Source: a virus
Direction: 5' to 3' (one strand)
DNA: 25,008 nucleotides
IMG/VR virus record: IMGVR_UViG_3300031841_004037
Span: 1 to 25,008 of that record
The position numbers and the translations under genes were made by a program. Below, piece by piece: positions 11,401 to 19,726 of this stretch; positions within the stretch are counted from its first letter, which is position 1; every line of letters begins with the position of its first letter. The notes under the pieces were generated by a model. The model saw only the letters and a program-made list of their open reading frames with translations, did no database searches and was not told the DNA's origin.

Positions 11401-14400
11401 CTAATATATCACATTCTGTAGAAGAATATGAAACTCTTTCTGGAGACTTTGTGAGATTTATATTAAATGTTGTTGTTCCAATTCCACTAATTGTATATGA
11501 ATTATTATATGTACTATCTACATATAGAATTTCATTATTATTAACAACTTCAATGTTACTGGTGCTGATATTTCCAGATTTTTCTAAATTATAATAAAGT
11601 TTATATGGAATAGAAGAATCATATTTGAGTGTTAATGAAGCATCGATAGAAACACCAACCGTTCCTACTCCAGAAACGTTAAATGTTGAAGTTTTTCCAG
11701 TGGACTTAAATTCGTCTTTAAAATTTTCATCCTTATATATTTTAAATTCATATCCTTCTAAACTTGAATCACTTAAATCAAATACTAAATCATTATTTTT
11801 AATTACCTTTATTTGGGGGTTAATTATTGATATTGATTGACTCGATCCCCCAGTATTTGCAAAACTAACTATATTTTTGGTTTTTCCAAATACATCAAGA
11901 TAAGTTTTTCCAAATTCTATATTATCATCATCAACTTTGTGTACAAAATATTCTCCATCATCAACCGGTTTTGTTGAATCATCACTTGAATATAAAATTT
12001 TATCTCCAGTTTCTAATCCATGAGAGTTTAATGTAATGTAGTTAGTAGAAGTACTAATATTTGAAGAACTAAATCCAATCGGATTAAAAACCAATGATCC
12101 CAAAGTATTCAAGACTCTTATAGCAGTTGAAGTTCCTATACCAACACTCAAATTTGGTTGAACATTTAACGTTATACTATCTCCGTTAGAAAGATTATGA
12201 GATGTTGAAACAGAAACTGTAGTTTCATTTTTATCAACATTTCCCAATAATTGAATAAAATTAGATTCTAAAGAATATTTGTCACTATCATCTCCATTAT
12301 CGTGGAAAAATAATTCTTGTCCCCCAATTTCAGTTTTTAATCCAATAATATTTGGACCTTTATTGATAGCAAAAACATTTGATGGTGATGGAAGACCAGT
12401 TGATGATCCCCCGTCTGTAGAAATTTGCAATCCAGTTGTGTCTGATGTGACAACAAGTGGTTGATTTGTTTTAAATGGGTGATTTTCAATGTAAATAGAT
12501 CTTGCAAGAATTTGTCTCGTCTCATTTGTCTCACCAAAAACAAATGATGTTGAATATCCAACACCAGTATTGATACCAACACCTACAGATTCTTTGGGAT
12601 TAAAAAATACTTTATCATTTACTTTAGAATTAAATTCATCTACCGATTTTAGAAATGTAAATGAATCTGGCAAAAATGTGACCGCAGTTCCAACAGTATG
12701 AGATACACCTGTGGCACCTCTCTGAACCCTTAAAATATTTTTATCTCTAAATGATCCCAGAACGCTTAAAGTTTCATTTCCAATAGTAATACTACTTCCT
12801 ACAGATATTTGATTTGGAATTGGAAAAACATATATCTCGGTTGTAAATCCGACAGCAGCAGTGGATAATATTGTAGAGATACATCTTCCCGTGTCATAAG
12901 AAGGGACATTAATTCTATAAGTCCCATTTAAAAATGGTGAACTTCCAAATCCAGATATTGTAACATAATCTAAATTTTTAAAATTATGATATGGTAAAAC
13001 CGATACTTTTATTTCATTTTTAGATTTCCAAGTAAAAACTGAATTAGTTTCGGATATAGAAGTTGTTTCTATATTAGTAATACTTTTACCTTTTACAGAA
13101 GCAACTTCAACTTTTAAACCATTTCCAGATGTTCCTGTATTATCAAAAATAAGTTCATCTCCGACCTTATAATTTTCTCCAGAACTTTGAATATCTATGG
13201 TTTCTATAGGTCCGGATGTTACAGAAACAACTTCAACTTCTTGTCCTAAAACATCACTAGTCTCATTAATAAAATCATAGTCAGAATTCTCTTCAGATAC
13301 TTTATATGGTAGAGTATTTCTTAACAAATTTGAATTATTAAAATCAAAAGATTGGTCTAAATCAGAATCTGAAATTAATTTTGATTTATATACATTTCCT
13401 ATAAAATAAGGAAATTCTTCTGTAGTATGATATGCATAAACTCCATTAGGAAATTCTGGAGTTTTTTCATATCTTCCATTGTATTGATCTAAATCCTTTC
13501 CTGCAGTAAATTTATAATCTTCTACGAAGAAACCATTACTAAATCCAGATGGTCTATCATCAACGTTTGATATATCTAAGACATATCCAGATTCCAATTT
13601 TTTCTTAACAGAATCTCTATTTTCGGGGTCACTATGTCCACGAGAATTATAAATTGGATTTCCGTCATATGCCCATCCAATTATTTTAAGATCACTATCA
13701 TCATCTCCAAAAGATGTTTTTAATTTATCAAAATAACTTAAAACAGAATATTGTAATTTGTCTTTTCCTTTTTGTAGTGATTCTCCCGAAGAAAATCTTG
13801 CAACTTTATCATTAAGTTGTAGTTTTCTTATATTTGAATTAATGATTTGTTTTTTGCCGGAAGGTACTATTTGGATTTTTGTTGTTTCTTGTAAGTATCC
13901 CGTACCGGCATTAATAACTTTAACCTCAGTTATTTGACCATTATTAATTACAGCTCTTAATTCTGCTCCCGTTCCAGATCCAGAAACAATCAAATCTGGA
14001 ACTGAATAGTATTCAATTCCATTATATGCAACAACAACACTATCAATAGATCCATTTACAACAACAGGTTTCAGTTCGGCAAACCTACCATTTTTTACAG
14101 AAATCCTAGGATTCTTTTGATAATTTAATACTGTAGAACCATATCCAGTTCCATTTTCATACAAATACGTATCAATTATACTTCCTTTTACAACAGGAGT
14201 CGTAACTAACTTTTGAGTCTCGGATGTAGTTCCTAAACCTACAGGATTATATTCAATAGAAACTGAAATATCTGGATATTTGAAATATTGATATCCATTA
14301 CCAGTGCTTTGCAAATTTATATAATTTTTTGTTTCATAATTAGATGTTATTGTTCCCCCAATTCCGGCATCACACAACCTAAAAGAATCATTATCAACTT

Positions 14401-17400
14401 TCAATATCTGATATTGATTTGCTGAATTTAATCCAGTTATACTAGTTGTTTCATAATCATATTCTATAATTTCACCATCATTAAAATTATGATTTTTAAA
14501 ATTAATCGTATTTCGAGTTGTAGATATTCCTGTAGGTTTAACAATTAATTTTCTATTAGTATATCCTTCACCTTCATTAAGAATTTTTACGTATGAAACT
14601 TGTTTTTTTGATGCTAGTGTTGAAAATTTATGAAGACCTCCAGTCCCCGTATATATTCCAACGGTGTTAATTCCCGCTTGCTGATCTTCGAGAGTGTTAA
14701 AAAGTGTTATTGCTCTTGCACTATCTACATTGGCATAATATACTGAATCATTTGGTAGTTTGTAATTATTAATTACCGATCCAAGAAGTATAGGATCATT
14801 TCCTAAAGAATTATAGACAATTTGCTCCCCATTTGAAAAATTATGATTTTTTAAAAATAAAATTTGATTAGTGCTTCTTACAACTCCACCACCATTAGTA
14901 AATGATTCCCCATCAAATAAAACTTCTCTAGACTTCTGTACTAATACTGGTTCAATAGAAGCTCCTTTACCATTTCCACCACTTATACTGATAGATGTGA
15001 TATTATTAATATTATAATCCTGAGAGTCTATATATACTTTTTTTAGTGATCCACTAATTACTGGTTGAATTTTTGCAGTATTTCCTGCTCCTACAGCAAC
15101 ATCAATTAAAGGTAGATTAATTACATCAAAATCTTCACCTCCGGATAAAATTTCAGTACTTTCAATGGGTCCATAATATACAAAATCTTTAGATTTATAA
15201 TTACTAATTTCCACACCATTTATTAGCATTCCCGTGTATCCGGGCAAAGTTTCTGTACCCAATCCATTTTCAATATTTTTTTCCAAAGGAAACTTTCTCA
15301 AAATTCCCTGTATTCCAAGATTTTTATCTATTTGAGAACTTAAAATAAAACTATGAGTTCCAATACCAGAACTTGGTTTTTCGAAAGATAAATTGTTTCC
15401 AGATTCTATCAAATTTGGAGAGGCATATAATTTAAAAGATCTTGAATCTTCTGCCTTTTCAACATAATAAAATCCAGTAGAGAGACCAATTAATGGTTCA
15501 CTTTCGGAAGAATAATATACTTTATCCCCAGTAATGAATGGAATATCGGGTCCACTTGCTAATGTTTTAAACTGCGTAAACTTATTATTTGAATCTTTAC
15601 CACCAATATTGTCAGTGTTATTAACATTGAATGCTACAACTGAGGCATCAATCTCATATCTATACAGACCCTTCTCATCTTTTATATCTTTTACATCTAT
15701 AGTCTGTGATGGTAAAGAATTTGATGCCACATATGCATATTCTTCCCCATCTACGTACAAATTCAATACGTCAGATAATATAGAACCACTTTTAAAATTT
15801 TCACCAGATTCTGATGATTTATTTAATTTTCTTCTTAAATCATATGAAGTCTTTATACTTAAATTTGGCCTATTTGTAAGAGTTAAAGTATTTTTTCCAG
15901 AATCAATAGTTTCAATAGAAACAGTACCAGAAGTAGATTTAACTACTGTTTCACTATTTTTTTCTAATATCTCAACCTCATCTCCAAATTTTAAACTGGA
16001 TTTATTAATAATAGATTCTAACTTTATACCCAAGTTTCCACTTTCACCTGTAGTGAATTTGTGTCTTGTACTTGTATTGTAAATCCACGAATTTGAAAAT
16101 ATTTCCTTCCAGTTATTGGAATTATCTTTTATCTTATCACCTATATTTTTAACTAATAAAATATCTCCTTCACTAACTTGAAAATCTTCAGATTCTTCTA
16201 CTATATCATCAGTAACCCCAAGAAGAATTATCTCAACTTTTTTTGATGTGTCTCCATCTTCATATGAAAAATAAGTATCTTCAGATGATACTTCTGAAGT
16301 TTTTGCAAACTCTTTTACTCCAGAACATCCAATAAACTGATTAACAGTTTTTTTGCTATATGAAACTTTATTATTTTCGCAATTAATGCTTCCAGATTCT
16401 GGAAATCCTACAGTAGAATCAACAGTCAATATTGTATCACCTTCATTTGAAGATTCTACTAATTTTGTATTTGGAGTAATAATAAAATTTCCTTGAGTAG
16501 AAGATACTTTATCAGTATTTCCAACATATAACTCAATCTTATAAAAATCTTTTTCCTTTCTAGTAAATTTTTCTATAAAAGATACTGAAGCGTTTGTATT
16601 TAAATCATTACTTTTAAATAAAGTCTGTCCAGATATTTTTAACGGATCTCCTGATATTACTTTTGCAGTACAAACTTCTCTTCTTACATAATTTGCAGAA
16701 GATGGTTTTATTAGATAATTCTCTAAATTTATAATAGATGGAATTTCTCCAAAAATAACTTTAAATAATATTTTTATGGATTCATCTGTACCTTTAGACT
16801 CATAAAAATCTTTTGCTCTTTTTATAAAATTACCAACATCCAGTTTTTCAGATAAAGTAATATCTTCCAAACCAGGAGTAAAAGTATATTTTAATTTCTT
16901 ATAAAATTCTTTTAGAAATAAAGAACTTAAATTTTGAACAGTTGATCCAGCAGAATGTGCTTCTGCAGTGGAAGTGGAAAATACAAGTTCTTCTTGGTTT
17001 AAATCTTGATGATAATCAGTAATTCCACTAAAACCTCTAATACAACCAGTAAAACTATTTGTAGTTAATCCGGTGTATGTAATAATTTCATCGTCGATTT
17101 TAAGAATTCCATATTCATTTGGAAATCCCTTTGTACTAGAGACACTGATAACAGTAGAATCTGATAATAATTCTACTTCTAAAGTCGTATTATCTACAAT
17201 AACTTCTGGTTTTAAGTTATCAACCTTTAAATATTGATCAAGGTTGTCTGTAATATCAGAAGGTCCACCCTGATATTCTTGCGAAATATAATATTGCTTT
17301 AAAAAGTCAACTGTTTTAGGACTTTCGTCCAAAATAAAACTTGGAATCTGGCTATTGATAAGGTCTTGTACCTTTACCTTAGATTCAAATCCAGTCTGTA

Positions 17401-17404
17401 TCAT
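5459..17404 (-). CDS. 7: Giant gp7-like baseplate wedge protein (3981 aa) with repeated beta modules and a YHYH domain
   Basis: One uninterrupted 3981-aa frame between gp6 and gp8, exactly where T4 encodes gp7 (1032 aa), the protein that starts wedge assembly. The gp7 core is at the N-terminus. IPSFILDESPKTVDFLKQYY (about residues 20-40) fits the T4 stretch around DSYLLQDSNFEAF. FIKRAKDFYESKGTDESIKI plus LFKVIFGE (about 193-220) matches T4 FFESRSYDFYSTKGIEASYK plus FLFKVLYNE. Beyond about residue 300 the protein is beta-rich and repetitive: about eight H-x-F-x-x-G-D/E modules, a YHYH domain at about 1238-1341, and many G-I-G-T motifs. At about 3520-3560 comes FINGIIQEPGVNYIFEGG and then DEIDIFFYKG, as in phage fibre and tail proteins. 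The ATG follows the gp6 stop by 1 nt, behind a weak AAGAGA ribosome site. No signal peptide or membrane segment is apparent. The gp7 assignment is strong by core motif and order; the function of the rest is inferred to be host contact or baseplate decoration. Confidence 0.85.
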   Translation of the reverse strand: MIQTGFESKVKVQDLINSQIPSFILDESPKTVDFLKQYYISQEYQGGPSDITDNLDQYLKVDNLKPEVIVDNTTLEVELLSDSTVISVSSTKGFPNEYGILKIDDEIITYTGLTTNSFTGCIRGFSGITDYHQDLNQEELVFSTSTAEAHSAGSTVQNLSSLFLKEFYKKLKYTFTPGLEDITLSEKLDVGNFIKRAKDFYESKGTDESIKILFKVIFGEIPSIINLENYLIKPSSANYVRREVCTAKVISGDPLKISGQTLFKSNDLNTNASVSFIEKFTRKEKDFYKIELYVGNTDKVSSTQGNFIITPNTKLVESSNEGDTILTVDSTVGFPESGSINCENNKVSYSKKTVNQFIGCSGVKEFAKTSEVSSEDTYFSYEDGDTSKKVEIILLGVTDDIVEESEDFQVSEGDILLVKNIGDKIKDNSNNWKEIFSNSWIYNTSTRHKFTTGESGNLGIKLESIINKSSLKFGDEVEILEKNSETVVKSTSGTVSIETIDSGKNTLTLTNRPNLSIKTSYDLRRKLNKSSESGENFKSGSILSDVLNLYVDGEEYAYVASNSLPSQTIDVKDIKDEKGLYRYEIDASVVAFNVNNTDNIGGKDSNNKFTQFKTLASGPDIPFITGDKVYYSSESEPLIGLSTGFYYVEKAEDSRSFKLYASPNLIESGNNLSFEKPSSGIGTHSFILSSQIDKNLGIQGILRKFPLEKNIENGLGTETLPGYTGMLINGVEISNYKSKDFVYYGPIESTEILSGGEDFDVINLPLIDVAVGAGNTAKIQPVISGSLKKVYIDSQDYNINNITSISISGGNGKGASIEPVLVQKSREVLFDGESFTNGGGVVRSTNQILFLKNHNFSNGEQIVYNSLGNDPILLGSVINNYKLPNDSVYYANVDSARAITLFNTLEDQQAGINTVGIYTGTGGLHKFSTLASKKQVSYVKILNEGEGYTNRKLIVKPTGISTTRNTINFKNHNFNDGEIIEYDYETTSITGLNSANQYQILKVDNDSFRLCDAGIGGTITSNYETKNYINLQSTGNGYQYFKYPDISVSIEYNPVGLGTTSETQKLVTTPVVKGSIIDTYLYENGTGYGSTVLNYQKNPRISVKNGRFAELKPVVVNGSIDSVVVAYNGIEYYSVPDLIVSGSGTGAELRAVINNGQITEVKVINAGTGYLQETTKIQIVPSGKKQIINSNIRKLQLNDKVARFSSGESLQKGKDKLQYSVLSYFDKLKTSFGDDDSDLKIIGWAYDGNPIYNSRGHSDPENRDSVKKKLESGYVLDISNVDDRPSGFSNGFFVEDYKFTAGKDLDQYNGRYEKTPEFPNGVYAYHTTEEFPYFIGNVYKSKLISDSDLDQSFDFNNSNLLRNTLPYKVSEENSDYDFINETSDVLGQEVEVVSVTSGPIETIDIQSSGENYKVGDELIFDNTGTSGNGLKVEVASVKGKSITNIETTSISETNSVFTWKSKNEIKVSVLPYHNFKNLDYVTISGFGSSPFLNGTYRINVPSYDTGRCISTILSTAAVGFTTEIYVFPIPNQISVGSSITIGNETLSVLGSFRDKNILRVQRGATGVSHTVGTAVTFLPDSFTFLKSVDEFNSKVNDKVFFNPKESVGVGINTGVGYSTSFVFGETNETRQILARSIYIENHPFKTNQPLVVTSDTTGLQISTDGGSSTGLPSPSNVFAINKGPNIIGLKTEIGGQELFFHDNGDDSDKYSLESNFIQLLGNVDKNETTVSVSTSHNLSNGDSITLNVQPNLSVGIGTSTAIRVLNTLGSLVFNPIGFSSSNISTSTNYITLNSHGLETGDKILYSSDDSTKPVDDGEYFVHKVDDDNIEFGKTYLDVFGKTKNIVSFANTGGSSQSISIINPQIKVIKNNDLVFDLSDSSLEGYEFKIYKDENFKDEFKSTGKTSTFNVSGVGTVGVSIDASLTLKYDSSIPYKLYYNLEKSGNISTSNIEVVNNNEILYVDSTYNNSYTISGIGTTTFNINLTKSPERVSYSSTECDILEYSTVSIGSSGPVNSLNIISSGNSYKKLPTLKSTNSSFGDNLTIIPRSKKIGSISQLRTINDRFTYSSDKTLRPKVLASPTIVLENSNTIEKITVISGGKGYVELPDYVLINSSDRSVINSGLIDFTIVGSSIVSARVNSEPKGLPDVGTEIFTVNNSNGISVEKVETLTSNTFKCTISTPTILGISTFRQDPFQEGDEVFVEGIQKSGSIGDGFNSSDYGYRFLKVTNYDNTGVNDTVTIEVSDQLTSNIGTAKIVQDFSATIIKKSDYPVFEILQKPSTFKVGEKLSSNGIIRDLKVTESNDASLKVSGFYDLSIGETIIGNDSGNIALIKDLVSNDGIFNVKYSNLKNIGWNNETGKLSEDYQLTPNNDYYQNLSYSIKSPITYRDQQSPVENLVHVSGMKNFADTEIIKSSLSRFTTFSNELTIIKDLTSEHRVDTINNFDLVIDQDVVGSRSKFLKLKNEKLTNYTELKESMNVLSIDDISNQFSSTEIPPSEFLNIEEIDDIPYHNFLIRVVNPEKNHEIQLVDITILSDGEENFIVENESIAGIGTTDGFDNNKFGDFQLNTNEFGETFLRFVPEDPYNSDYDLKIIRQVFNSQESGIGTQSVGFIDLTGSTVVGLGTTVGVGTATIISVDSESYNSLYINSHIINRTTLDSSYTKLYVVGAGTSTYLSEYYVDGSEKSGFNGNQIGTFYSNIENGILSITHENSNSNDLLIRSTIVGFGTTTTGIGTYRYNTSAQLDGQERSAIYESGFSTTTSGLSTTILSIDKTLFDASRSIIQVSMGATQALHQTMMVYDGSDIIVQQLPFLAISKDEDGFDESSGIGTFGAEVSSDNLILKFYPDSDMTGDIDIEIFSKSLYKNLDILNDHRDLEYGSIIESIDEKFYNGINLERINKTNFVLTDDNIPIFSKTFNPGDSSQLNASTGTFTIKNHFFANGEELIYTPGSTIEGVGIGSMEKSGGGYLQPTVYAIKLTNDTFKVSETKDGSAVTFTGISTGNAHRFTMANRNSKCIISIDGLVQYPIAFTKIEHTLDGNIDGEVGISTDIISLSGISTINPNDILLVDDEYMNVINVGLGTTNIGPIEYGGSLNLVQVKRGFVGSSASTHTDTTTARVYKGAFNIVDDQIHFAEPPRGNPQIDRTRNNFNAETSKFNGRVFLKSNYDDNKVYDNISDEFTGIGKTYTLKVGGADTTGIGTEGASGLVFINSIYQSPKTDNNPTKFNYEIEEDKSLGITTISFSGVQRPDTLEDYITSDYDVNLNQLPRGGIIVSYGSTPGLGFAPLVGASVTAVVGAAGSIVSVGLGTTDNVGSGYNGLVSIGVSVFEEGHTGDVAVISATVGAGGTLTFSVDNDGGTGYNNPQIFVSDPSYENLPIIGVERRGIGATTDTGTGLLMDIIVGGVNTTGIGSTLFEVKEFKFSRSGYGFQRGDVFKPVGLVTHGSLSSPISDFTITVVDTYSDNFAAWEFGELDYLDSISQYQNGTRRRFPIVYNGELLSFETEKNTQIEKNINNVLIIFINGIIQEPGVNYIFEGGTSFVFASAPLPEDEIDIFFYKGIDGTDSNVVDNVFPTIKTGDIVQVISTNTDQNTKTQNKRTVYNLAFSDKFETNRYSGPGINESVYKPLSWTKQKEDKKINGEFVYKSRDSIEPLIVPTSKIIGDVDITSTEIFVDSVGLFEYEDGTFASNDGNTGFTDDTATGFDALIFEDTNPVAAAFTASIGAGGTVSEITTVNSGSGYLSDQTIISLKFTSPPNIGVGIGTTATATATITNGSVSSVAITNSGFGYTVAPSIFAETPNLNYEKITGFTIVNGFSGIVTGITTAPGIGTDLALKFEVYHDVTGNYFSGIATGNPICIFDTRIGNGVTSIIDSDSAIVGIGTSFFDNIYRISDWSNNDNIGIITCNVKSDSDIIGIGTTGSILNPVGKYSWGKLSVGTRSSNPISIGVTGKTYSGLSTYPTIQRRGFGIRKTGAIPKIVL
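13380..13692 (-). other. YHYH-type domain inside the giant gp7-like protein
   Basis: Residues about 1238-1341 of the giant protein read IIGWAYDGNPIYNSRGHSD, then GYVLDISN, then DLDQYNGRYEKTPEFPNGVY, then AYHTTEEFPYFIGNVYKSK. This order (GxAxDGxPIY, a central LD, then Y-x-Y-H and FPYxIG) is the pattern of the YHYH domain family, found in secreted and surface bacterial proteins and as inserts in giant marine phage proteins. Its molecular function is not known to me. Confidence 0.7.
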
Positions 17405-17405
17405 A

Positions 17406-19301
17406 TTATTCTCTTATTAAATTTCCGTTTGAATAACTTGAAGTATAAAAATCATTGACAAATCTGGTTCCAGATATTTCATCTCCAGATGCAATCACAT
17501 CTCTTACCATATTTATTGAGCTTTTAGAAGTATCTAATGAGATATACAAATCTCTCAGTCCCACTACATCATTGGACTCTGGGAAAGCCTGTATTTCTAT
17601 CAAACCATTACTTAAAGAAGTTGATGTTATATTTACCGTACCTAAATTTATTTCCCCCTTTAGGTAATCCACTGTTCCTGCAGATTTTACAATAACCCTT
17701 ACATTATCAGAAGAAACTCTTTTTACAATTGACAATACTCCAGTTTTTAAATCTGGATTTGGAACATCCGTCAAATATACTGTACCTTCTTCACCTGCAA
17801 TATTAAATCCTGTAGATTTAATATTATATCCCTTCTCATTTACATGAAATCTATTTCCATAGCATAGTTCATATTGTGCAAACACATTAAAAACCGGTCT
17901 CAAATCTCTACGAATAATAATTTTTGTAATATTTGATGTAATTGAAGTGCTAGTATTGTCAATAACCTGTTGCATTTTACTATATTTAAATCTTCCACCA
18001 AATTTATTTACATCAAAAGACTGAGAATATTTTTCAATTGAATTTGTAACTAATGCTTTAAGTGAGTTTGGAGATGATGACTGTGAATAATTATAATAAA
18101 CATAACTATCAAGTTCAACGTAAAGTATTTTAAGATCTACTATTTTTTGATTTATTCCAGAAATTGAATATTGTTTTATTTTAGAAAGTATTTGAGATTT
18201 ATCAAAGTCGGAAACAAATGTTCCGTTCTTTGGTTTAATGCTTATTTGAACCGTCCCAAATTCTGGTGGATCCAATTCTTCTCCACCGACAATTGATACC
18301 GATTCCGTATTTGGGTATATTTTTTTTATAATAGATTCATAATCTCTTGATGTAACTGCTCTATATTGGGAGGAGTATAATTTGGGAGCAAAGTACTTAA
18401 TCGAATCTATCGATTCAATTTCTCCACCATTGATTGATGATTGATTTGTTGTTACTACAACTGTACCTGGATCTATGATATTGCCTAAAGAATCTTCTAA
18501 GGTTCCAGAAAAAGAAAAATTGCGAACTCCATTACCATCTCTTCCATCAGTTACAATATAATTTGCAGTAATGACTGTTCCATCACCAGAATCTCCCAAT
18601 TTTTTACCAATTAAATCATCACCAAATCTTAATTCATATTTTTCATCTTGAACTTCATTGAGAAAATAAACTCTGGAATTTTTTCCAATATTAAATATAT
18701 TTTCAGACAATGAGTATTCTAGTCCAAGTCCACTTGCATTAGTTTTTTTAACATAAACTTTAACTGTTGAGGTATCAATGAATGAATTATCTAAAATAAA
18801 TTTTTGATTCAATGATCCATCATATATGAATTGATTTGTTAAGAATATTCCCTGATAAACATCAATGTTACTGAAAGAAGCTACACCATTTTCAACATTC
18901 ACTACAATGTCTTCGGGTACTGCAAAAGTATATGAAGTGTCACTTACATTCCCTACACATACTATTCCTGCTTTAAGAGTAAGTGTAGTAGTATCTAAAT
19001 CACTTATTGTAAAAGATATTTGCGCTTTTGATGCATTTCTAGATCTTGGAACGTATCCAATATTTCCTGCAAGAGAAACAACATTTTCACGTAAAGTTGC
19101 TGAATCTAAAAAAGATTCGTTCACAACCATATTGGAGTTAAATGCTGTAATATAGGTATTATATGCTAATATGTCAATCAAAACTGACATATTGGACCCT
19201 TCATAATCAAAGTCCTTAAAGTCACTGTTTGCACGAAGATAATCCTTAATGGATGTCTTTATCTGATCAAAATCTAGATTTGTATATTTTGTAAAAGGCA
19301 T
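17406..19301 (-). CDS. 6: Baseplate wedge subunit gp6 (baseplate J family)
   Basis: A 631-aa protein close in length to T4 gp6 (660 aa), the wedge component that forms the iris-like ring around the hub and controls sheath contraction. The N-terminal stretch FKDFDYEGSNMSVLIDILAY followed by NTYITAF (about residues 28-54) matches T4 FLDYDFEGSRLNVLCDLLAY. It is followed by NESFLDSATLRENVVSLAGN and IGYVPRS, the usual continuation. A baseplate J-like segment, YRAVTSRDYESIIKKIYPN, lies at about 315-335. It starts 1 nt after the gp25 stop and ends 1 nt before the giant gp7-like gene, so the three are a single operon with likely coupled translation. Nothing looks truncated. Confidence 0.94.
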   Translation of the reverse strand: MPFTKYTNLDFDQIKTSIKDYLRANSDFKDFDYEGSNMSVLIDILAYNTYITAFNSNMVVNESFLDSATLRENVVSLAGNIGYVPRSRNASKAQISFTISDLDTTTLTLKAGIVCVGNVSDTSYTFAVPEDIVVNVENGVASFSNIDVYQGIFLTNQFIYDGSLNQKFILDNSFIDTSTVKVYVKKTNASGLGLEYSLSENIFNIGKNSRVYFLNEVQDEKYELRFGDDLIGKKLGDSGDGTVITANYIVTDGRDGNGVRNFSFSGTLEDSLGNIIDPGTVVVTTNQSSINGGEIESIDSIKYFAPKLYSSQYRAVTSRDYESIIKKIYPNTESVSIVGGEELDPPEFGTVQISIKPKNGTFVSDFDKSQILSKIKQYSISGINQKIVDLKILYVELDSYVYYNYSQSSSPNSLKALVTNSIEKYSQSFDVNKFGGRFKYSKMQQVIDNTSTSITSNITKIIIRRDLRPVFNVFAQYELCYGNRFHVNEKGYNIKSTGFNIAGEEGTVYLTDVPNPDLKTGVLSIVKRVSSDNVRVIVKSAGTVDYLKGEINLGTVNITSTSLSNGLIEIQAFPESNDVVGLRDLYISLDTSKSSINMVRDVIASGDEISGTRFVNDFYTSSYSNGNLIRE

Positions 19302-19302
19302 T

Positions 19303-19704
19303 TTATCTGGTTGCCTCTAAGAGGAATGAATATTCTTGTCTTGGAAACTCTTGACCAACAATATCAAATACTATAGTTACATCAAAGGCATTTTGATCAG
19401 GATATGGATTTACTTCAACAATCAAATTTGCCACTCTTTCTTCGAAGTTATTAATTGCTATTTCAATCTGATCTCTAATTATCGATGCAGTACCAAAATC
19501 AACAAATTCAAATAAACTCCTTCTTACATCAGATCCTAATAAAGAATTAAAAAATCTCTCAGTCGGTAATGTTTCTACAAGATTTCTTACCGAACGACGA
19601 ATTGCACTTTCATTTTTTAAGACGGGGAGATCATTTGTAATTGGATGAGGCTCGAAAGATAAACTAATATCCTTAAATGACCTCGATATCCTTTGAGATG
19701 CCAT
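19303..19704 (-). CDS. 25: Baseplate wedge subunit gp25 (gp25/TssE family)
   Basis: A 133-aa protein, almost the length of T4 gp25 (132 aa). This small wedge component seeds sheath polymerisation together with gp6 and gp53. The family core lies at residues 81-95: EIAINNFEERVANLIVEVNP against T4 NIESAVRNYEPRIDKLAVNV. The usual E-P-R triad is E-E-R here (E88, E89, R90), keeping the charged ends but replacing proline. Upstream parts also fit (VKNLV-like helix at 35-45, then FEFVDFGTA at 65-73 against T4 LFENMTPLTA). It is the first gene after a late promoter whose octamer ends 22 nt before the ATG. There is no clear Shine-Dalgarno sequence. gp6 follows after 1 nt. Confidence 0.9.
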   Translation of the reverse strand: MASQRISRSFKDISLSFEPHPITNDLPVLKNESAIRRSVRNLVETLPTERFFNSLLGSDVRRSLFEFVDFGTASIIRDQIEIAINNFEERVANLIVEVNPYPDQNAFDVTIVFDIVGQEFPRQEYSFLLEATR

Positions 19705-19726
19705 TGTTAAAGAGTTTTCTTAATTT

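Noticed and set aside
15534-16082. 182-aa plus-strand ORF
   Set aside because: It is antisense to the well-supported giant gene, with no recognisable motif, and is a by-product of the AT-rich codon pattern.
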